From Ariolimax columbianus (taxonomy: Eukaryota; Mollusca; Gastropoda; Stylommatophora; Arionidae), in contig JAVGWX010000005.1 in assembly GCA_036924085.1 (NCBI GenBank), forward strand, positions 98,348,172 through 98,412,171: a DNA stretch of 64,000 nucleotides, written 5' to 3'. The translations under genes were made by a program, and so were the position numbers. The notes beneath the pieces are model-generated. The model did no database searches and was not told the DNA's origin. It was given only the letters and a program-made list of their open reading frames with translations. This document shows positions 56,719 through 64,000 of this stretch, one piece after another (position 1 is the first letter of the stretch; each line of letters begins with the position of its first letter).

Positions 56719-57506
56719 TAATACGAGGTAGCTTCAAAACGTTCACATAAATAGTCGACTCGTGTTTGAATGAAAGATGATATTATGGAAAGTATATATT
56801 TATAAGTTAGTTGGGACCTTGACGAAATAACATGACAGACGTGACCTTCACATATACTCTCAAACAAAAGTTACAGAATGTTGTTTGTGTGTTGTTCCTG
56901 TTGCATTGTCGGAGTTGAAAATATCCTTGATTGAACAACGTAAAAATGTCAAATTCTGTGTTTTGCTTGAGAAGTCACTCTCAGAGACACAACCATTGAT
57001 TAATGAAGCATATGGTGATACTACAATGAAGAAATCGCAAGTATTTGAGTGAAACAAGCGTTTCCGTGAAGGTCGTGTTAGTGTCGATGATGATGCACGT
57101 AGGGGACGACCATCAACCTCGATCAACAATGAAAACATTGAGCGTGTTCGAAACGTTGTGCGCGCTGACAGAAGACACAATGTGATTACCTTGAGACATC
57201 CTCCATATTCTCTCGACCTGACACCGGCTGATTATTTTCTTGTTCCATTGATTGAAATTGACACTGAAAAGACAGCGATTCGTGGATGCTGAGGACGTTA
57301 TCAGAAATGCGACGTGACAACTGAGAGAAGTGTCAAAGAATGGGTTTCACGAATGTTTCCAGTAGCTGTATACACGTTGGTAAAAGTATGCAGTTGCCGA
57401 AGAGAAATACTTTGAAGAAAATGTAGTGTAGGTAGTTCTTTTGTAACTTCATTATATATAATGCAAAAATTTCGGAACATTTTTGAAACTGCATCGAACA
57501 ATACGG
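56719..57506 (+). mobile_element. mariner-like DNA transposon, internally deleted
   Basis: Degenerate terminal inverted repeats are visible: TACGAGGTAGCTTCAAAACG at 56722-56741 resembles the reverse complement of 57465-57506 (shared CGA..., TTCAAAA and GTTC). Between them lies a decayed mariner transposase (56930-57432). Flanking TA dinucleotides cannot be assigned with certainty because the ends have drifted. Confidence 0.75.
56930..57432 (+). pseudogene. mariner transposase pseudogene with catalytic core deleted
   Basis: The N-terminal helix-turn-helix region is clear: EQRKNVKFCVLLEKSLSET, EAYGDTTMKKSQVFE, KRFREGRVSVDDDARRGRPS, NIERVRNVVRADRR. The reading then passes without a frame change to HPPYSLDLTPADYFL, the C-terminal motif around the third catalytic Asp. 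The region holding the first two catalytic Asp residues is missing. The start codon is ATT where related genes have ATG, and TGA replaces the Trp after VFE. The frame is lost beyond about 57275, although YFEENV at the end is recognisable. Confidence 0.88.
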
Positions 57507-57852
57507 TTAGACTAATTTTTAAATAGTGTTGAACAGTTTGATCTTATTTTCATGCGATAATTATGCGTGGTGACATACTTGGTGAAGAGAGTTGGAAGTG
57601 AATATTACTTTCATTTAACCATTGTATTAATTGCATATAAATTCTAACAATGTCGGTCCCAAATCCAAATGAGAAAGAAGGAGGACTAAGCGTAAGGTCA
57701 GATGCCCCTACCCCATATAATGTTGCTTTCCACAAGGACTTCAGCTAACTTGATATACAAATGTCTATAACACTGACCAGCTTGTCGTTAAAGTGAAAGA
57801 TGCTGCCGACAATGTTTGTTGCAACAAAAATAACTCCATAAAAACCTAGAAA
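57507..57852. other. unassigned DNA
   Basis: Nothing recognised. Confidence 0.4.
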
Positions 57853-58025
57853 AGATGGAAAGAATTCGAGAAAACCACAAAAGACATGACTGCATGGAAA
57901 GTATTGGAGGAAATTACAAAAGACATGACCGCATGGGTAGGATTGGAGGAAATTACAAAATATAGGACTGCATAGAAAGGATGAAATTACAAAAGACATA
58001 ACTGCATAGAAAGGATTAGAGGAAC
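57853..58025. repeat. 39-bp tandem repeat, about 4 copies
   Basis: GGAAATTACAAAAGACATGA and CTGCATGG/CATAG blocks with starts at 57892, 57931, 57970 and 58004. It directly abuts the 44-bp array. Confidence 0.87.
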
Positions 58026-58870
58026 ACTGGACCACACAAATCAGTAATGGTTTCTGTTGGTGTCCAATCACTGGACCACACAAATCAGTAATGGTTTATG
58101 TTGGTGTCTCAACACTGGACCACACAAATCAGTAATGGTTTCTGTTGGTGTCTCAATACTGGACTACACAAATCAGTAATGATTTCTGTTGGTATCTCAA
58201 CACTGGACCACACAAATCAGTAGTGGTTTCTGTTTGTGTCTCAACACTGGACCACACAAATCAGTAATGGTTTCTGTTGGTGTCTCAACACTGGACCACA
58301 CAAATCAGTAATGGTTGCTTAGTGTTTCATCACTGGGTCACATAAATGACTGATGGTTTCTTAGAGTCTCATCACTGGATCACACACACGAATAATGGTT
58401 TCTGTTGGTGTTTCATGACTTGGTCACACAAATCTTCTTTTTCTTCTTCTTATTCTTCTTCTTCTTCTTCTTCTTCTTCTTCTTCTTCTTCTTCGAACGC
58501 TGTCAGACGTCAACTTGAATTTGTTCAAAGAAAGCAGCTGTCATCCTGAGGCTGTCAACACTGCATAGAGCTTGCCTAGTGTTGCCACTGGTGATGGCCA
58601 CATGTGCTTTCTCTGGTCCTCGTATGTCGGGCAATTTTGCAGCAGATGTTCAGCGGTCATTTTACCTGTACCACAGGTACATTCGTCAGTGCCACCTATC
58701 TTCAGTTTATTGAATAGATGGTACCTCAGTCTGTTGGGTCACACAAAACAATAATGTTTTCTATTGGTGTTTCATGACTGGGTCACACAAAACAACAATG
58801 GTTTCTGTTGGTGTCACATCGCTGGGTCACACAAATCAGTAATGGTTTCTGTTAGTGCCACACTGCGATT
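58022..58870. repeat. 44-bp minisatellite, about 12 copies, interrupted by a J1 fragment
   Basis: Units with ACTGGACCACACAAATCAGT, AATGGTTTCTGTTGGTGTC and TCAAC, 44 bp apart (CAAATCAGTA at 58081, next at 58125). Towards the right the unit changes to CTGGGTCACACAAA. A J1 fragment at 58433-58736 splits the array. Confidence 0.93.
58433..58736 (-). mobile_element. I/Jockey-like LINE J1, copy F: about 300-bp 3' end fragment
   Basis: Minus-strand J1 3' end. A long TTC run (GAA tail) at 58435-58495 is followed by GCTGTCAGACGTCAACTTGA and the end of ORF2 up to GGTACCTCAGTCTGTTG. An 11-bp duplication, GGTCACACAAA, lies at 58422-58432 and 58737-58747. Sequence-wise it is closest to copy C (40604-40745), sharing AGACGTCAACTTGAATTTGT. 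Confidence 0.92.
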
Positions 58871-59405
58871 CAACCTGATATCAAGATATATGACAATTCT
58901 ACCGCAACGAAGGAACTTCGGCCTGACAATAGGTAAATGTCAGAATAATTCATCTTCCATCAAGAAAAAGCGGAAGTCTGCTCAACGAGTTAAGGAATCA
59001 GTTGACACTCGGGAGACACTTGAAGTCATTAAACCCAGTGTTAGCCCATTAAATAGTCTAGATCGTAATCCTTTAAAATGTGGGGTTAAAAGCTTTTAGC
59101 AGGAGGATGTCAACAGACAGAAAAATGGCACCATAGATAAACTAACAGAGCGGATAAACAAGACATGTTTGAGCTATAGCAGCGTATAATTGACATGCCT
59201 GTAAGAAAGTGGCATACCCGACTTCACGCATGTGTTGCAACTGGCTACAAAAATTTGATTAACAATTGAAACATGCAAAATGTAGGTAAATATTTTAAGA
59301 TTGTCACCACATTGTATAATAATCGGGTAATTTCAAGCCCAGTCATAAAAAACGTATTTAAATGTCATGGATTTCTCACCTACTCTTTAGATAAGGTTCA
59401 GTCAC
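58871..59405. other. unassigned DNA
   Basis: Nothing recognised. The frame 58764-59099 starts within the repeat and lacks a domain. Confidence 0.4.
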
Positions 59406-59424
59406 AAAAGCAGGTGACAATTCG

Positions 59425-59880
59425 TTGTCGACACAGAAGTTAATGAGTTCGTGTTGTTGTCGACACGGAGTTAATGAGTTCGTGTTGTTGTCGACACAGG
59501 AGTTAATGAATTTGTTGTTGTCGACACGGGAGTTAATGAGTTCATGTTGTTGTCGACATGGGAGTTAATGAGTTCGTGTTGTTGTCGACACGGGAGTTAA
59601 TGAGTTCGTGTTGTTGTCGACACGGGAGCCACTGAGTTCGTGTTGTTGTCGACATGGGAGTTAATGAGTTCGTGTTGTTGTCGACACGGGAGTAAATGAG
59701 TTCGTGTTGTTATCGACACGGGAGCCACTGAGTTCGTGTTGTTGTCGACATGGGAGTTAATGAGTTCGTGTTGTTGTCGACACGGGAGCCACTGAGTTCG
59801 TGTTGTTGTCGACATGGGAGTTAATGAGTTCGTGTTGTTGTCGACACGGGAGTTAATGAGTTCGTGTTGTTGTCGACACT
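59425..59880. repeat. 32-bp minisatellite, about 14 copies
   Basis: Units GTTGTCGACACGGGAGTTAA plus TGAGTTCGTGTT (for example 59581 and 59613). Variants carry GGGAGCCACTGAG in place of GGGAGTTAATGAG; together with CACGGG/CATGGG changes these form an alternating two-unit pattern in the middle of the array. Confidence 0.95.
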
Positions 59881-60244
59881 TTCAGCTATGAAAAAGACTG
59901 AGCATGGCCCCTCATGTGCATGAAGCTCGTTATATGAACCCTTTTCCATCTACTCAATTAGTAATATCTGCATTCGGATTATTCACCTTAGAAAATATTA
60001 CTCTGTTTTTTTCGTCCGTCCTGAAAAGTATGAGTTTTTTCGCAATGTCTTAGCTTACAGCAAGTCTGCGAATTGCCTGATTTTCTGCAAAACACATCCG
60101 GTTAAAGCAAAACAAAATTATAGATCGGGTTTTCCTTCCCTCATCGAACCATGTTCTGCATGGATGCAGTTGATTTCCATGTTCGTCACCTGGAGGCAAA
60201 ATAAGACCATTGACAGCTGTGATTCATTGATTGATTCGTTGACT
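59881..60244. other. unassigned DNA
   Basis: Nothing recognised. Confidence 0.4.
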
Positions 60245-60249
60245 GTAAG

Positions 60250-60372
60250 ACTGCATGTTTACACCCATGTCCTACCCACTACTACAATGTTTACACCCAT
60301 GTCCTACCCACCACTACAATGTTTACACCCATGTCCTACCCACTACTACAATGTTTAATCCATGTCCTACCC
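60250..60372. repeat. 32-bp tandem repeat, about 4 copies
   Basis: TGTTTACACCCATGTCCTAC recurs at 60256, 60288, 60320 and (diverged) 60352. Confidence 0.93.
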
Positions 60373-60585
60373 ATACAATTCTAACTCTTGTACTGCATCC
60401 ATTCTTAAAGAATCCTGAACTCCCTAAACAATACAAGACACCAGCTTTCACAGCAGTGACTATGTATTATATCTTCAAAATGAACATACTATTCAATACC
60501 CATACAATGGTCAATAGATTCGCTCAAGTTACAGCTTGTAATAGCTGTCCATCGTTGTCGATAAGGACCGCCGACTTGATCCTTG

Positions 60586-61026
60586 TCACAAATTTCCCTG
60601 TTGGGTGTGGGTGCGCATGGGGTTGAACAGGCCAATGCGGGCACGAAAACATCTGCTACATGTCGGGCACACGAGGTTTGAAGAAGATGATGGTGTTCCC
60701 GCTGTTCGGGATTTCCGGGTCTCGCGTCTGCTCTGGTCTTTCACAACACGGTCGTCTTCGCTGGTAGCTACACCCGATTTGACTGCGCTTCTCCAGTCAG
60801 ATCTGTTTTGTGCAAGACATTCCCATGTGGCGATGTCTATCTGGCAACTTCTCAGTGAGTCCTTCAGACCGTCTTTAAACCGTTTCTTTGAGCGCCCTCT
60901 CTCGCGCCATCCATCTCTCAGCTTGCCGTAGAAAAGCTTCTTTGGGAGCCGCTCGACTGACATACGGACGAGGTGTCCGGCCCATCCTAGTCGTGCTTTT
61001 TCTAGCAGTGCATGGATGCTGGACAT
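60586..61026 (-). pseudogene. RTE-C RT C-terminal fragment with Cys/His finger (146 aa)
   Basis: LLEKARLGWAGHLVRMSVER, LFYGKLRDGWRERGRSKKRF, then a basic linker and LVCPTCSRCFRARIGL with RTH at the end. The pattern (C-x2-C ... H) looks like a degenerate C2H2-type finger often found at the end of this RT type. The usual second metal-binding His appears as NPMR, so the finger may be incomplete. Confidence 0.82.
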
Positions 61027-61595
61027 GTTAGCCTTCCAGATAGAACCTCGATGTCAGTGACACGATCTTGCCATCGGATGTGGAATATTCGCCTCCGGCA
61101 ACCTGTGTGGAAGTGGTTTAACTTCCTTGCATGTCCAGAGTATACAGTCCAGCTTTCGCAAGCGTATAGTAGGGTTGGAATGATGGTTGCACGGTAGACT
61201 TTGAGTTTGGTCTTGACGCTGATGCCACGACGTGCCCAGACCATCGAGCGCATTCTACCAAAGGCTGTGCTGGCCTTTGCTATTCTGCTTGCCACCTCAT
61301 CGTCTAGGCTGACAGATCTCGACAGCGTGCTGCCCAGATACGTGAATTTGTCTACGACATTTAGCGTCTGCCCGCTGACTGTAGTCTGTAGTATTGTGTA
61401 CGGCATGCCTGGTGCTGGTTGGTACATGATTTCTGTTTTTTTGGCATTTATGGTCAGGCCAAAATTATCGCATGCGACAGAGAATCGGTCCATTCCAACC
61501 TGCATGTTCAGTTCTGAGTTGCTCATTAGAGCGCAGTCGTTAGCAAATACAAGTTCCCTGATTATGTCGCCAGCCACTTTGGTTTTGGCCTTCAT
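61002..61595 (-). pseudogene. RTE-C RT palm/thumb fragment (197 aa)
   Basis: ELVFANDCALMSNSELNMQ (residues about 15-33; the first Asp of the catalytic pair is Asn), LTINAKKTEIMYQPAPG, FTYLGSTLSRSVSLDDEVAS, LKVYRATIIPTLLYACESW, FHTGCRRRIFHIRWQDRV. The frame is lost at residue about 185, and the C-terminus continues in 60586-61026. Confidence 0.88.
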
Positions 61596-62124
61596 TCTTC
61601 TGGGATTGAGTAACTTGCCATCTGTGCGGTACTTTATGGGTATTCCAAGCTCCAGTGATCTGAAGGCGTGTCATTGTAGCCGCGAACATCATGCTGAACA
61701 AAGTCGGAGCGAGTACACATCCTTGTTTTACTCCGTTTGATACTAGAAACGATTTAGAGATTGCACCGCTGTCCAGTACACGAGCACACATGCCTTCGTG
61801 TAGCTGTTTCACCATGGATTTGAATTTGTTGGGGCAACCAAACTTGGATAGTATCATCCACATCCCTCCTCTGTTTACTGTATCAAATGCTTGTATACTA
61901 TTCAATACCCATACAATGGTCAATAGATTCGCTCAAGTTACAACTTGTATACTATTCAATACCGATACAATGGTCAATAGGTTCGCTCAAGTTACAGCTT
62001 GCATACTATTCAAAACCCATACAATGATCAATAGATTCGCTCAAGTTACAGCTTGCATACTATTCAAAACTCATACAATGGTCAATAGGTTCGCTCAAGT
62101 TACAGCTTGTATACTAGTCTGGAA

Positions 62125-62645
62125 CACGCAAGTCGTATTTATAATTGATCCATTGACTAAATCAGTCGTTTCGTACACGATGTTTTCACCGGTACTAATT
62201 TAACTCAGGATGCTACACCAGGACCATTGTACTTTTTCTTCTCTATACTCTTACAAACTGTCTATAGTCAGCTGTAAGCTCTTAAATTCTCGGATTGTTC
62301 AATACCTTCTCATGAGTTGTCAGGTGTTTCGTTTCAGTTATCAGAAATATTCTCAGACTCAGCTCTCAGATTTATTCTTAGACTCAGCTTTCACATTCAT
62401 TCTCGAACTCAGCTCTCAGAGACGTTCTCAGACTCATCTTCAATAACTCCTTAGTTACTTCAATCTGTGCTTCAATAACTGGTTCTCGGATACTATATCT
62501 CCTATCGACAACTCCTGCCTGGCTTTGATATCCCTCAAATTATTCAAGGACTGCTTCAACGCATCTCTACTCCACACCTCTTATACTTGCTTTCGATAAC
62601 TGCTATCTGGTTTTATATACTTCGACAACTACTTCTTGGACTTCT
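62125..62645. other. unassigned C/T-rich DNA
   Basis: A loose repeat of CTCAGACTCAGCTCTCAGA type at 62345-62440. No gene. Confidence 0.45.
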
Positions 62646-62649
62646 CTAA

Positions 62650-63085
62650 AAGCTTCTCAGATCTACTTCTTTAATCTAGTTATCGATTACTGCCTATTTT
62701 AGATCTACTTCTTGAATCTAGTTGTCGATGACTGCCTATTTTAGGTCTACTTCGTGAATCTAGTTATCGATGACTGCCTATGTTAGATCTACTTCATGAA
62801 TCTAGTTGCCTATGTTAGATCTACTTCATGAATCTAGTTATCGATTACTGCCTATTTTAGATCTACTTCTTTAATCTAGTTATCGATTACTGCCTATTTT
62901 AGATCTACTTCTTGAATCTAGTTGTCGATGACTGCCTATTTTAGGTCTACTTCGTGAATCTAGTTATCGATGACTGCCTATGTTAGATCTACTTCATGAA
63001 TCTAGTTGCCTATGTTAGATCTACTTCATGAATCTAGTTATCGATGACTGCCTATTTTAGATCTACTTCTTGAATCTAGTTGTCG
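62650..63085. repeat. 42-bp minisatellite, about 10 copies, with a duplicated block
   Basis: Units with GATCTACTTCTTGAATCTAG and TTGTCGATGACTGCCTATTT (62702 and 62744, 42 bp). One shortened unit (TTGCCTATG, missing about 11 bp) appears twice, near 62808 and 63007, showing a roughly 200-bp block duplication (about 62660-62850 and 62860-63050). Confidence 0.93.
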
Positions 63086-63186
63086 ATGACTCCCTATATC
63101 AGATATCATCTATATTGTCTTCTCAATTCTGCTACACTGTCTCGTCTCCGACTATCTGTCAGTTCAGTCAATTTTTGCTGTCTGTT

Positions 63187-63320
63187 CTGCTCTCTCTCTC
63201 TCTCTCTCTCTATCTGTCTTTCTCTCCTCACTCTCTTTCACTCTCTCACTCTCTCTCACTCTTCACTCTCTTTCTCTCATTCTTCTCTCTCTCTCTCACT
63301 CTTAACTCCCTCTCTCTCTG
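63187..63320. repeat. (TC)n-rich microsatellite
   Basis: CTCTCTCTCTCTCTCT interrupted by CACTCT and TCTTTC. The Ser/Leu-rich frames are artefacts. Confidence 0.93.
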
Positions 63321-63348
63321 AAACTGATCCTATATGTTCTGCCCTGTT

Positions 63349-64000
63349 CTTAACTTAACTTAACTTAACATCTTTATACTGGTTTAGAAGACCCTGCAGA
63401 GTCTGTATACAACCAGTTACATTTACATCACCTTGCTCTAAAATCTATGCGCATCCAGTTTATTCTTAAATGCATTAACTGTCCCTGCCTCCACTACCTC
63501 CCATGGCAATGCATTCCAAGCAGACACCACTCTCTGACTAACAAAATATTTCCTAATATTTTACCTGGACCTCTCTTTAATCAGCTTGTAGCTATGCCCT
63601 CGTGTTATTGTTAGTGGCTGTATTTTAAAAAACTAGTTATAGTCTAATTTATCGATTCCTCTGATCATCTTATAAACCTGTATTAAGTCACCACGAATTC
63701 TTCTCTCTTCGAGACACTGTAGGCCGGTTTTTCTGAGTCGTTCCTCATAACTGTAATTCTGGAATCCCACTCTCATCTTTGTCGCTCTTTTTTGTATTCT
63801 TTCTAGCATGTTTATGTCCCCTCTATGATAAGGACTCCACACCTGTACACAGTACTCCAATCTAGGTCTAACTAAAGCTTTATACAGTTTGACGATCACT
63901 TCCTTGCTCCTATGTTTAATATTTCTTTTTATCATACCTAACATTGCATTTGCCTTTTTCACTGCTACCTTAACTTACTCACTCACCTTTCCTGTATGAT
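63349..64000 (-). mobile_element. CR1-like LINE, copy d (runs off the window)
   Basis: Near-identical to 54071-54720 of copy b, from the (TTAAG)n tail (63349-63369) through the 3' UTR into the RT gene (KKANAMLGMIKRNIKHRSKE, LVRPRLEYCVQVWSPYHRGD). The 109-aa frame 63633-63962 is part of it; a stop sits inside the family's coding end. The 5' part lies beyond 64000. Confidence 0.92.

Larger units (their letters stand above)
60541..61888 (-). mobile_element. RTE-like endonuclease/RT LINE (RTE-C), 5'-truncated, inserted in a minisatellite
   Basis: The minus strand encodes RT from motif A (AFDTVNRGGMW) through SNGVKQGCVLAPTLFSMMF, LVFANDCALMSN, DKFTYLGSTLSRSVSLD, TIIPTLLYACESWTVY, RWQDRVTDIEVL, ARLGWAGHLVRMS and RGRSKKRFKDGLK. 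It ends with a C-terminal Cys/His segment (CPTCSRCFRARIGLFN, then RTH). The catalytic FADD is FAND, and at least two frameshifts are present. The 7-bp duplication GCTTGTA flanks it (60534-60540 and 61889-61895). It is distinct from RTE-A and RTE-B. The clade could be RTE or a related endonuclease-RT lineage. Confidence 0.9.
60487..62120. repeat. 54-bp minisatellite, about 5 copies, interrupted by an RTE-like LINE
   Basis: One unit lies left of the LINE (60487-60540) and about four to its right (61889-62120). Units contain TACTATTCAATACCCATACA, ATGGTCAATAGATTCGCTCA and AGTTACAGCTTGTA. The array resumes after the insert in the exact phase expected. Confidence 0.95.

Overview
This 64-kb window looks like intergenic, repeat-dominated DNA from an animal nuclear genome. 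I found no convincing host gene, no rRNA gene and no functional tRNA gene. The evidence for an animal is the mix of 5'-truncated non-LTR retrotransposons (several lineages), tRNA-derived SINEs with pol III boxes and a decayed mariner, together with very many minisatellites. A lophotrochozoan, perhaps a mollusc, is my best guess. That guess rests on a general resemblance of the repeat families and is not shown by the sequence.

Layout. At 0-11 kb there is an RTE-like LINE remnant (713-2125, minus), several copies of one tRNA-derived SINE (S1), simple repeats, a purine-rich tract and unidentified DNA. At 11-20 kb there is a nested stack: a CR1-like LINE (minus) is split by an I/Jockey-like LINE (J1), followed by a second I/Jockey-like LINE (J2) that is itself split by an RTE-like LINE and a SINE, followed by another RTE-like LINE split by a second retroposon (S2). 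At 20-26.5 kb there is a further J1 copy and a very decayed third RNase H-bearing LINE (J3). At 26.9-38.1 kb there is one uninterrupted 11.2-kb satellite made of about 212 copies of a 53-bp monomer, with higher-order duplications. At 38-46 kb there is a run of unrelated minisatellites. At 46.8-50.3 kb lies the longest J1 copy (endonuclease, RT, RNase H), flanked by a perfect 12-bp target-site duplication. At 50-64 kb there are more minisatellites, CR1-like copies, a mariner remnant and an RTE-like copy inserted inside a minisatellite.

How the parts relate. The window is a record of repeated retrotransposition followed by tandem amplification. Many insertions can be dated relative to each other because their target-site duplications are readable. 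Three LINE fragments sit inside minisatellite arrays. One 50-bp minisatellite was evidently born from the last codons of an RTE-like RT gene. No element seen here is intact: each has stops, frameshifts, deletions or a lost catalytic residue. Lineage names (CR1-like, RTE-like, I/Jockey-like) are motif-based and need a phylogeny.
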